A stretch of 12,673 nt of DNA, from contig DASYSA010000268.1 in NCBI GenBank assembly GCA_036003885.1, positions 1 to 12,673 of the forward strand, read 5' to 3'. This stretch comes from DASYSA01 sp036003885. Lineage in GTDB: Bacteria > Acidobacteriota > Blastocatellia > UBA7656. Below the pieces are notes generated by a model that saw only the letters and a program-made list of their open reading frames with translations, was not told the origin of the DNA and did no database searches. Position 1 is the first letter of the stretch; every line of letters begins with the position of its first letter. The position numbers and the translations under genes were made by a program. Shown here piece after piece: positions 1 to 6,270 of this stretch.

Positions 1-132
1 GTAACCGGAGATTGAACGGGGTCTGTTTGAAGTTCGCTTCTGTCGTCAGCCATTCTACGGTTACGCCGTTACCCGGCCAGTAGGCCTCGGCTACCTGCAC
101 CAGCCCACCAAGGCATAGGGATCTCGACGTGG
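1..132. other. Window edge downstream of the TPR pseudogene, possible partial ORF
   Basis: This is the stretch 3' of the TPR pseudogene. On the minus strand one frame is open from about position 120 to the left edge. It could start at a GTG at 98-100 and would read VQVAEAYWPGNGVTVEW, then LTTEANFKQTPF. This looks protein-like but is too short to assign and has no convincing ribosome binding site. It may be the start of a following gene or simply chance. Confidence 0.2.
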
Positions 133-2012
133 TTACTTCGCTCGTGCTCGGAGCGTGTCGAGCAATCGCGTCACGTGTGCAACGCCACCCTCGTCCTCGC
201 TCTCGGCGAATTTGTTCCGTGCCGTGATGAGCCAGGTTGCGGCGGACGTGGTCTTCCCCTCTGCTAGGTCGATGTCCGCCCAGAGGAGAGCGAGCGTTCA
301 CGAGCCCGCACGCGTCCGCCAACGGTAGCGCCTCCCGGATGCGTTCGCGGGCACGATCGTACTCGTGCTCTTCGGTGAAGATGCGCGCGATTGCGAGCAG
401 GGAGATCGCCACGCCAGCATCGTCCCCGCGTAATCGATCCTGCTGGTAGCTCTCCAGCAGGTGCTCCAGCGCCTGTGGCGCGCCATGCTGTTCCAGGAGG
501 AGTGCTTTGAGGTGGAGGAATCGCGAGCGGAGCGCTTGGGGCATGGGGGTGTTCGCTGTTGCGTTGAGTTCTTCGACTGCCTCCCGATCCCGTCCGACCT
601 GTCGGAGGAGGTCTGCTCTCGTGTGTCGGAGTTCTGCGATGAGCACCGCCGGGCAGTGGTTCGCCACGGCGAGCTGCACGGCTTGGGAGGCAGCGTCGAG
701 GGCCGCATCCATCGCGTCTTGCTCGCGTCGCAGGTGTGCGAGCTGTCCCAGGAGTCGCGCCTCAGCTTCTGCTCGGTACTCGGTGATTCGCGGGAGGAGG
801 TCTTGGGCCTCACGCCAGCGCTGATCTGCCTCATCGAGCCTGCCGAGTTCTCGGAGGCAGTCGATTTGCTGCGTGATGGTGGCCTGCAGGTTCCAGTAGT
901 AGTCGTCATCGCTTGGGAGGTCTTGCAAGTCGGTTTCGAGTTGCTGGTTTTCTGCGAGACCGGTCAAGTAGTCACCGTGATTTCGCAATCGTGACGAGGT
1001 GCCCGCGCAGGACGATGCGCTCCATCCCGATCGCGTGTGGGAGCAAGCTCTCGATCGTTGCCTTCATGTCTTCGAGCCTGCCGTGTTCGCCGTACCAGCG
1101 GCAGATGGCGACGCAGATCAGTGATGCGGTGGTCCAGTCTTCTAGGCGGATTGCCCAATCGAGGAGTCGGGAGTCTTTCTCTACGTCGATCTTGTCGTGA
1201 GCGGCCAGGGTGGCAAACGCTGCGCAGAGGAGCTTAAAGGCTGCGCGGTGGTCCGTTCGCCAGTCGGGGAACCAGCGCTCGCCAAGGAGCATAAACTCGG
1301 GCGCGAGAAAGAGGCCATCCGGTCGGGCGAGAATGACCGTCGCTGCTACCGCGTTCTCGATGCCCGCCACGATATCGGGGGCGGCCATCCCGAACTCCTT
1401 AATGGTCTCCGCGAACGCCACCCGGTCCTCGAAAGTGGTGGCGGCGAGGCTTTCGGTGGCGAAGAGCCAACTCGCGAACAGCGTGCCTTCCCGACTCAGT
1501 CGTCCTGCGCGTTCGGCCATTCTGTTCTCTCGCTCGAACCGCTCGACCGCCTCATGCTCCGTGCGGCCGGCGATGAGGTCGTTCACGAAGCTAGGCATGC
1601 CTAGGAGTGGATGCCTGGCAACGTTGCGTGCAAGGTCCTGGTCCCTTGCCGCGAGCAAGGTTTCGCGAGTGCTCGGTCCATCCCGTCGCAGTACACGAGG
1701 TTCTCCGTGGGCACGGGGACGAACGCGTAGGGGTACGCGAGGCGTACGAGCTGCGCGCCATCGACGTCGAGGATTGGCGCTCCGTCGAGGAGCACGCGCC
1801 ACCGGGTTGCCTGGGTTTGTGATCGCTGGACGAGCGCTGCCCAGTGCTGGATCAATGCGTCGCCGCCACTCCCGACGGGAGCGAGGAGCGTGGCTGGTTC
1901 TTCCCAGTGCGCGAAGCTATTCAGTGTGCCGAGGGCGAGTTCCATCCCCGGGCATCGTGTCGCTGGCGGAGCGGGTGGTGGCGGGGAGGCGTCGGTGATG
2001 TGCAGTGATCAT
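133..2012 (-). pseudogene. TPR-repeat protein gene broken by four single-base frameshifts
   Basis: Read across frames, the minus strand gives a continuous helical protein of about 620 residues. The likely start is ATG at 2012-2010, behind AGGAGG (2016-2021), although that spacing is only 3 bases. The stop TAA is at 135-133. Frame changes are needed near 1955 (inside a GGGG run), 1660-1690, 985 (near an AAA run) and 300 (at an AA). Each is repaired by one base, and no in-frame stop codon is needed to join the pieces. Recognisable helix pairs in the second half include CLRELGRLDEADQRWREAQ, HTRADLLRQVGRDREAVEEL and RIFTEEHEYDRARERIREAL, all of TPR type. The C-terminus reads WLITARNKFAESEDEGG and ends in RARAK. 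The N-terminal third (for example WRVLLDGAPILDVDGAQL) is not a family I recognise. TPR stretches like this are often the sensor half of STAND or regulator proteins, but no NTPase or DNA-binding domain is visible here. It is either a recently inactivated gene or sequence with indel errors; the large genes elsewhere in the window are intact, which slightly favours real decay. Confidence 0.7.
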
Positions 2013-2100
2013 TGCCCTCCTGGAGAGAACAGAATGCGTGTCGGGCTTTTTTAGGCCATTTGTAAATGCAGTCAGCCCAGGAGGTAACAAATTTAGAAGT

Positions 2101-2322
2101 ATGTTGTTTAAAGAGGTGACTGACCGACTAATGAATGCGTCTTTCGATGGCAGCAATGGCAACCCTGTGAGTTTTTCATCAGTTCGATTACGGCCTGATT
2201 GGTTGAACTATGAAGACTATGAGAGATTATGCCATTCTGGGTTGAATTGTTTGACCAAGGAAGTAGTGAACCTTTACCCGGAATTACCGTTATTTCTCGG
2301 GCAATTTGTGTATCACTCCTAA
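2101..2322 (+). CDS. Small hypothetical protein in AT-rich DNA
   Basis: This is a 73-codon ORF in the AT-rich patch. Its frame is open further upstream, to a GTG at 2005. I chose ATG 2101 because the composition changes near 2030 and an AGGAGG lies at 2079-2084, but the spacing of 16 bases is too long to be convincing. The C-terminal half (RPDWLNYEDYERLCHSGLN, then LTKEVVNLYPELPLFLGQF) looks like a real folded protein with aromatic and leucine patterning. I recognise no family. It stops at 2320-2322 with nothing coding directly after it, so it could also be the remaining N-terminal part of a longer gene. It diverges from the TPR pseudogene to its left. Confidence 0.3.
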   Translation: MLFKEVTDRLMNASFDGSNGNPVSFSSVRLRPDWLNYEDYERLCHSGLNCLTKEVVNLYPELPLFLGQFVYHS

Positions 2323-2663
2323 AATGCCTGCTTCTCTACGCCAGACTTATTATGAGCTTTATGAGCTAATTAATTTAAGTACGAGCGCATTTTAATTGAA
2401 CTTTCAAATAGTTTCAAGGAAACCATTCAAGTCAATCATGAGTGCTAAATTCTGCAAGCTTTAACGGGTTTTGGGAACCTGACATTCATCACATACTCCA
2501 CAAAAATTGGCCTTGCTTGTCCACATCATTTGCACGGTCGCACGTTTTTGTCTCTTGTTCTACTTTGCTGAATAGAATCCAAAATCTAATAGGAAGGGAT
2601 TCTAGGCGTGATCTGTTAGTGTGTTGCTAATTCTATCCTACTGATTAAATTTAGGCTGGGCAC
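2323..2663. other. AT-rich stretch without a recognisable gene
   Basis: About 340 bases separate the small hypothetical ORF from the 3' end of the DUF2442 gene. A 62-codon plus-strand frame at 2442-2630 has no ribosome binding site and unconvincing composition. The short direct repeat ATGAGCT is present twice near 2352-2367. I see no terminator, promoter or insertion sequence end here. It could be the remains of a decayed gene. Confidence 0.4.
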
Positions 2664-3125
2664 TTAGTAATTTTTTCTGGGGCTTGCAGCTTTGCGAGGT
2701 CTGCCGCCTTTTCGTCCATTAATACGAGAGGCAGCAGCTTTGACTTCTGATTTAGCTTGGCCACCTACTTTGCCTATTCTGGCCATCCATGCTTTAGTTC
2801 CAAAGATTCCTTGCAATAATCCTTCTAATGTAAAATCCACCCCAAGATTATCCCAATGAAGATAGGCTCCGCGTGGGCCAATTTTGCCCTTCTCAATATC
2901 CTCTGGTAAGGCATTAGCCAATCCTTGAAGTTTCTCGAGAGGTAACAGAACACTTACACCATTTTTTAAGTCGATCACTAGTTTCTTCTTCTTATGGTCT
3001 AAAGAGATACCCTTGGCCTGATGTTCTGTTTTCAATTGCTCTACTCCCCGTTTAGTCGCGTCCTTAATCTCATGGTCTAACTCTTCACTGGATACTTCCC
3101 ATTGTCCAATTTTAATTTTCTCCAT
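2664..3125 (-). CDS. DUF2442 family protein with basic C-terminal tail
   Basis: The 153-residue product has a DUF2442 core at about residues 45-109. It shows the usual beta strands (KKLVIDLKNGVSVLLPLEKL) and the hallmark LHWDNLGVDFTLEGLLQG at 89-106. DUF2442 proteins are small and commonly encoded next to DUF4160 proteins in presumed toxin-antitoxin pairs, where DUF2442 is the antitoxin-like partner; no DUF4160 gene is seen here. An N-terminal helix (residues about 11-40) precedes the core. The C-terminal end, RINGRKGGRPRK at 134-145, is strongly basic and AT-hook-like, which suggests DNA binding (inference). The start is well supported by GGAGG (3133-3137) 7 bases upstream. The start overlaps the end of a 33-codon ORF on the same strand, as in a translationally coupled operon. 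Base composition is AT-rich compared with the flanking GC-rich genes, suggesting acquisition from elsewhere. Confidence 0.85.
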   Translation of the reverse strand: MEKIKIGQWEVSSEELDHEIKDATKRGVEQLKTEHQAKGISLDHKKKKLVIDLKNGVSVLLPLEKLQGLANALPEDIEKGKIGPRGAYLHWDNLGVDFTLEGLLQGIFGTKAWMARIGKVGGQAKSEVKAAASRINGRKGGRPRKAASPRKNY

Positions 3126-3213
3126 GTATCTCCCTCCATTTCTTCTTCTTCAACAAGAAACCATTATTCTCTGCCACAATAACAAGACCTTTCTTAACAT
3201 CTCTATCGTCCAT
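3112..3213 (-). CDS. Short ORF overlapping the DUF2442 start, possible truncated partner
   Basis: This 33-residue ORF (MDDRDVKKGLVIVAENNGFL, then a lysine-rich stretch ending WREIHGEN) runs into the DUF2442 gene. Its TAA at 3114-3112 lies 14 bases inside that gene. Such an overlap is what a toxin-antitoxin or other two-gene operon shows. A stop codon lies in frame shortly upstream of its ATG, and the 20-base direct repeat at 3219-3238 begins 5 bases beyond it. I therefore read it as the C-terminal remnant of a longer upstream partner gene cut off at that junction. No family is recognisable, and it may be untranslated. Confidence 0.35.
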   Translation of the reverse strand: MDDRDVKKGLVIVAENNGFLLKKKKWREIHGEN

Positions 3214-3218
3214 ACTAA

Positions 3219-3238
3219 ATGCGACCCCATCTCACCCC
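3219..3238. repeat. 20-base direct repeat, copy 1
   Basis: The sequence ATGCGACCCCATCTCRCCCC occurs here (R = A) and again in the same orientation at 5209-5228 (R = G), a single mismatch. The two copies flank the DUF481, rlpA remnant and tandem repeat block. About 30 bases further on (3268-3285) lies GGTCAGGTCTTGACTATT, another motif with no coding role here. The copies could be ends of a small mobile or recombined segment, or members of a dispersed intergenic repeat family. Confidence 0.6.
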
Positions 3239-3429
3239 CGAAAAAATCTGGTTTGCAAATTCATCCTGGTCAGGTCTTGACTATTCCTTAACAACGGTTC
3301 GTCTTTGAACGCGGAACAATCAGAGAGGATGAGGGAAATGAATATGCTCGACGTGCAGAGTTGTTGTCCGGCGGCCTGGGCGGCGAGTTAAAACAAATAG
3401 CCAATTCTCACGCGAAGGAGGAATTCACA

Positions 3430-4479
3430 ATGATGCACAGAAAGCTATATGTATTGCTTCTCCCATTTCTGGTCGGCGTCGCCTGGGCCGATCAAGTCAC
3501 TTTGAAAAACGGTGACCGACTGACGGGCAAGATCGAAAAGAAAGATGGCGCCAGCCTGACAATCAAGAGCGACATCTTTGGCCCCGTCACCATCCCCTGG
3601 GAGGCCGTCACCCAGGTGACCTCCGATGAGCCCTTGACGGTCGTCCTGCCGGACGGCAAGTCAGTGCAAGGCAAGATCACGGTTGAGAACCAGAAACTGG
3701 AGGTCGCGACTCAGGTTGCCACGGAGTCGGTCGAAATGGCTCAGGTCGGTGCCATCCGCAATGCTAACGAGCAAAAAGCCTGGGAGCGGCTTCAGAATCC
3801 TGGTGTGCTTTCCCTGTGGACCGGGTTTGCCGACCTGGGGGTGAGTTTTACCCGAGGGAATGCGGTAACCAGCACCATTACCACGGCAATGAATGCTACT
3901 CGCGCAACTCGCGCCGACAAAACCACGGCTTACTTTAATCAGATCTATTCAAAGGGCAAGCTGGCCGACGGGACGTCGGCCACTACAGCCGAGGCAGTAC
4001 GAGGCGGTTGGGCCTACTACCGGAACCTTGGTCCGCGCTTGTTTACGAACCTCTTCAACGACTATGAGTACGATGCCTTCCAGAGCCTAGATTTGCGCTT
4101 CGTCTTGGGCGGCGGCTTAGGCTATAGCGTTATCAAGAAGGAAACGACCCAGGTGGACCTGCTGGGGGGCGCTGACTACAGCCGTGAGAAGTTCAGCACG
4201 CCATTAACCCGGAACTCGTCGGAAGCCTACTGGGGCAACAACCTGATTCAGAGATTTTCAAAGAGCACCACGCTGAACCAGTCGTTCCGAATGTTCAACA
4301 ATCTGAGCAATACGGGTGAATACCGCATGAACTTCGACTTGGGAACAGCCACCGTGTTGAGGAAGTGGCTGTCTTGGCAATTGACCGTCAGCGACAGGTA
4401 TTTGAGCGATCCCGCGCCGGGGCGCAGGAAGAACGATGTCTTGTTCACTACGGGGTTGCGCTTTACCTTTGCCCGGTAA
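3430..4479 (+). CDS. DUF481 family outer-membrane beta-barrel protein
   Basis: The 349-residue product is an exported envelope protein. Residues 1-20 form a Sec signal peptide (MMHRKLYVLLLPFLVGVAWA) with cleavage before DQV. Residues about 22-105 contain two small beta-rich units, VTLKNGDRLTGKI and VVLPDGKSVQGKI, of the kind that precedes DUF481 domains. From about residue 115 to the end the sequence alternates hydrophobic and polar residues in strands rich in aromatic and glycine residues (for example ADLGVSFTRGN, ADYSREKFSTPL, LFTTGLRFTFAR), which fits a DUF481 barrel. The start follows AAGGAGG (3415-3421) by 8 bases; a second ATG follows immediately. The rlpA remnant begins 24 bases after the stop, so the two were probably co-transcribed. 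The role of DUF481 proteins is not established. The gene is intact, unlike its neighbours on either side. Confidence 0.9.
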   Translation: MMHRKLYVLLLPFLVGVAWADQVTLKNGDRLTGKIEKKDGASLTIKSDIFGPVTIPWEAVTQVTSDEPLTVVLPDGKSVQGKITVENQKLEVATQVATESVEMAQVGAIRNANEQKAWERLQNPGVLSLWTGFADLGVSFTRGNAVTSTITTAMNATRATRADKTTAYFNQIYSKGKLADGTSATTAEAVRGGWAYYRNLGPRLFTNLFNDYEYDAFQSLDLRFVLGGGLGYSVIKKETTQVDLLGGADYSREKFSTPLTRNSSEAYWGNNLIQRFSKSTTLNQSFRMFNNLSNTGEYRMNFDLGTATVLRKWLSWQLTVSDRYLSDPAPGRRKNDVLFTTGLRFTFAR

Positions 4480-4503
4480 AATCGATTGAAGGAGGTGGTA
4501 GCT

Positions 4504-4770
4504 TTGGCAAAGAACGGGACCCTGTCCATCTTTGCGTTGTTGGTTTTCTCATTCCCGCATTTTTCTGGCATTGCCCAGACTCCGGCCAGGGGCCGGGTCG
4601 GGCTCGGCAACAGGCATTTGCGTCCACTACAGCGATAGGTTCCAGGGGCACATCCTAGCCAGTGGTGAAAAGTATGAAAAGAGCGCCATGACGGCCGCGC
4701 ATAAACCCTTCCTTTTAGCACGATGGTCAAAGTGACTAATTTGAAAACAACAATAAGAGTGTTGTGGGTC
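4504..4770 (+). pseudogene. rlpA: Truncated, frameshifted rlpA-like gene (DPBB lytic transglycosylase)
   Basis: A strong AAGGAGG (4489-4495) lies 8 bases before TTG 4504, which opens an exported protein: MAKNGTLSIFALLVFSF, then PHFSGIAQTPA. This frame stops at 4638. The frame ending at 4735 continues the homology with VHYSDRFQGHILASGEKYE and SAMTAAHKPF. The first frame then resumes with LPFSTMVKVTNLKTTIRV. Joined, these match the RlpA double-psi beta-barrel pattern (surface YSDRFQG, TASGE, ALTAAHKTLPFGT, VKVTNLKN). RlpA proteins cleave naked peptidoglycan strands at septa or act in the cell wall. The motif that normally follows, VxxNDRGP with the catalytic Asp, is absent, because the homology ends at about 4770 where a tandem repeat array begins. 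Two frameshifts plus truncation make this non-functional. Confidence 0.75.
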
Positions 4771-4771
4771 A

Positions 4772-4879
4772 AGAATTCGAAGGGTCAGAATTCGAAGGGT
4801 CAGAATTCGAAGGGTCGCAAAATTCGAAGGAATTCGAAGGGTCGGGAATTCGAAGGGTCGCGGGAATTCGAAGGGTCGC
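4772..4879. repeat. Tandem array of about seven AATTCGAAGG units
   Basis: Three perfect 15-base units AGAATTCGAAGGGTC lie at 4772-4786, 4787-4801 and 4802-4816. They are followed by four imperfect units with extra G, C or A spacers (AATTCGAAGG cores near 4821, 4831, 4848 and 4866). The array ends with GCATCTATCC. Each unit contains the overlapping palindromes GAATTC and TTCGAA. There are no spacers of constant size, so this is not a CRISPR. The array starts within a few bases of where rlpA homology stops. A degenerate relative with TTCAAGG and TTCGAAG words occurs near 5947-5988. Confidence 0.85.
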
Positions 4880-4970
4880 ATCTATCCTTGTTCGAAAAAT
4901 AAGTGGACCAGGAAGCCGCGAGTTGTGGGTTGAACCTTTATGAGCCCGCCCTTGCGGGTCGACGTGGTGG

Positions 4971-5177
4971 GTGATGCTGCGTGACCCCGGCCCCGGCACG
5001 AGTGGCGGTCGACCTACCGGCACGAAACCGACCGACAACTTTCTGGCGTTGGGGGCTGCGCAAGCGAGCTGGTTCGTGTGCGGCCCGGGTGCTCCGTTTT
5101 GGAAACCAGGCGCGATAATCGCCTTCGATAGTTGGAGTGCCGGCAACGAGAAGACCGGAGGCTGCCTGGTGTACTAA
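4971..5177 (+). CDS. Uncertain small ORF, possible gene fragment
   Basis: A 68-codon frame starts at GTG 4971 or ATG 4974. Its end (NFLALGAAQASWFVCGPGAP, then FWKPGAIIAFDSWSAGNEK and TGGCLVY) is rich in glycine and aromatic residues and looks more protein-like than chance. No ribosome binding site is visible, and an in-frame stop lies at 4941. A small hairpin (GCCCGCCCTTGCGGG, about 4944-4958) precedes it. I recognise no family. It may be the C-terminal remnant of a secreted protein or a spurious ORF. Confidence 0.25.
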   Translation: MMLRDPGPGTSGGRPTGTKPTDNFLALGAAQASWFVCGPGAPFWKPGAIIAFDSWSAGNEKTGGCLVY

Positions 5178-5408
5178 GCGGGTAGAGAGAACTTTAGAAA
5201 TAGGAAAGATGCGACCCCATCTCGCCCCTTGAAACCCAGCTGTGGGGCGACAAAATGGTGCCCCCAACGGTTTAGGACAACGCCCGCGATATCTCGCTCC
5301 GCTGGTCGAATCCGGAACTCGAAAACAGTTCTGTAAACTGCTCGCGGGCTCGCGCTCGTACTCGCGAAACGAAGTGCAGAGTCACTCATATTCCAAACCT
5401 CGCTGAGA
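5178..5408. other. Non-assigned stretch holding direct repeat copy 2
   Basis: The second copy of the 20-base direct repeat, ATGCGACCCCATCTCGCCCC, is at 5209-5228. A minus-strand frame of 71 codons (5389 to 5174, MSDSALRFASTSASPRAVY at its start) begins 8 bases after a GAGG and 19 bases downstream of the stop of the small membrane protein ORF. Its C-terminal end is encoded by the repeat itself, so I do not call it a gene. Confidence 0.4.
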
Positions 5409-5630
5409 TCACTTCACATCGAGGACGGCGCGCATCTTGTGGGGGTCGATGCCTAGTTCACCTCCAGTGAAACACCAAACTCGACGGAGGCCCAGCAGGA
5501 ACCTCAGTGCTAGAAGGGCGACCGAAAGAGCGACAAAGAGGACCTTGGTCAGTTTTATGGGCCGCGCCGGAGTGGGCTTCTCGGGCCTACCCGGTGCCCA
5601 GTGCCAGTGCTTCTCGTAATGGCGGTACAC
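5409..5630 (-). CDS. Small putative membrane protein
   Basis: The 73-residue frame begins at GTG 5630 and stays open upstream to a TAA near 5685 without an ATG. The N-terminal part is basic and aromatic (YRHYEKHWHWAPGRPEKP). A single hydrophobic segment follows at about residues 30-47 (VLFVALSVALLALRFLLGL), then LRRVWCFTGGELGIDPHKM and a short tail. This is consistent with one transmembrane helix. No ribosome binding site supports the start, so the true gene could be a 5'-truncated longer frame. I recognise no family. It lies downstream of the tRNA-Arg gene on the same strand. Confidence 0.35.
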   Translation of the reverse strand: MYRHYEKHWHWAPGRPEKPTPARPIKLTKVLFVALSVALLALRFLLGLRRVWCFTGGELGIDPHKMRAVLDVK

Positions 5631-5795
5631 CGTGAAAAAACTCTTAGGACACCATGAAATGAGAATGACGAAGCGATACGCTTATCTCGCACCCAATTAT
5701 TTGAAAGGAGCCGTGGACTTTACGAACGAAACAGCACCAAAACCGGCACCAAGAAAGATTGGCGCAAGGGAGACGTCTGTAAGTTATTGAAGAAA

Positions 5796-5872
5796 TGGCG
5801 CGCCCGGCCCGACTCGAACGGGCGACCTGCGGATTCGAAGTCCGACGCTCTATCCAACTGAGCTACGGGCGC
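5796..5872 (-). tRNA. tRNA-Arg (anticodon UCG)
   Basis: The minus strand folds into a complete cloverleaf. The acceptor stem is GCGCCCG (5872-5866) paired with CGGGCGC (5806-5800). The D arm contains GCTCAGTTGGATAGAGC. The anticodon stem-loop CGGA-CTTCGAA-TCCG carries anticodon TCG at positions 34-36. The T arm is GCCCG-TTCGAGT-CGGGC. The discriminator base is G (5799) and CCA is encoded at 5798-5796. The tRNA reads CGN arginine codons. A consensus promoter lies just upstream, so it is likely transcribed alone. Confidence 0.96.
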
Positions 5873-5914
5873 GTGTTTGGAAGGCGCATCTGCCGCCTTA
5901 TGCAGTGAGGCTGA

Positions 5915-5943
5915 ATTATAGTCGACTCGGCTACTGCACGCAA
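5915..5943 (-). promoter_or_regulatory. Sigma-70-type promoter of tRNA-Arg
   Basis: On the minus strand TTGCGT (5943-5938) is separated by exactly 17 bases from a perfect TATAAT (5920-5915). Transcription would start near 5907, about 35 bases before the tRNA 5' end. The match and the position make this the best supported promoter in the window. Confidence 0.85.
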
Positions 5944-6270
5944 GCGTTCCAAGGTTCAAAGTTCAAGGTTTCAAGGGTCGAAGTTCGGAGTTAAGCGACG
6001 TGTCAGGCATTAAGGTTTGAACCTTGAGCCAATTTTTAAGAAATTAGGTTCTCACACAATCTCTTAGGGCCGCGGCACTGTTTCGGTAGCGGTACGGATC
6101 CCACGGATGGGGCTCATTGCTCGCCTCCCATGTCGCTGGTCACGCCTTTCAAACAGGTCCGATCATCTGCTATATTATTTTCGTTAGGCAAGATCGCTGG
6201 GGTTGGTCAAGAAAAGGAAAAACGAATCTGCCTGCAAAAAGCCCTCTGGCCTGTGTCAACCCGGTATCCC
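5944..6270. repeat. Intergenic stretch with degenerate TTCAAGG repeats and inverted repeat
   Basis: No gene is seen here. Positions 5947-5988 are a run of degenerate 9-13 base words (AAGGTTCAAAGTTCAAGGTT, then TCAAGGGTCGAAGTTCGG) resembling the array at 4772-4879. CAAGGTTCAAA at 5950-5960 has a perfect 11-base inverted copy, TTTGAACCTTG, at 6016-6026, so the run could fold into a long hairpin. The remainder (6030-6270) shows no convincing coding frame or signal on either strand. Confidence 0.55.

Noticed and set aside
298..909. Minus-strand 203-codon open frame inside the TPR region
   Set aside because: Its translation is dominated by Ser, Thr and Arg and lacks hydrophobic patterning. The neighbouring frame gives proper TPR helices through the same DNA, so this is a shadow.
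461..994. Plus-strand 177-codon frame (MLQRLWRAMLFQEECFEVEE...)
   Set aside because: It is antisense to the TPR helices and has no ribosome binding site; its apparent order comes from the codon pattern of the opposite strand.
3276..3304. Promoter for DUF481 using TTGACT at 3276
   Set aside because: No acceptable -10 box lies 16-18 bases downstream, and TTGACT is part of a separate intergenic motif.
4772..4879. CRISPR array
   Set aside because: The units are directly adjacent or separated by 1-3 bases, with no unique spacers and no cas genes.
4769..5146. Minus-strand frame with DPSNS repeats
   Set aside because: The repeats are the translation of the 15-base tandem array; the frame has no start signal and is not protein-like elsewhere.
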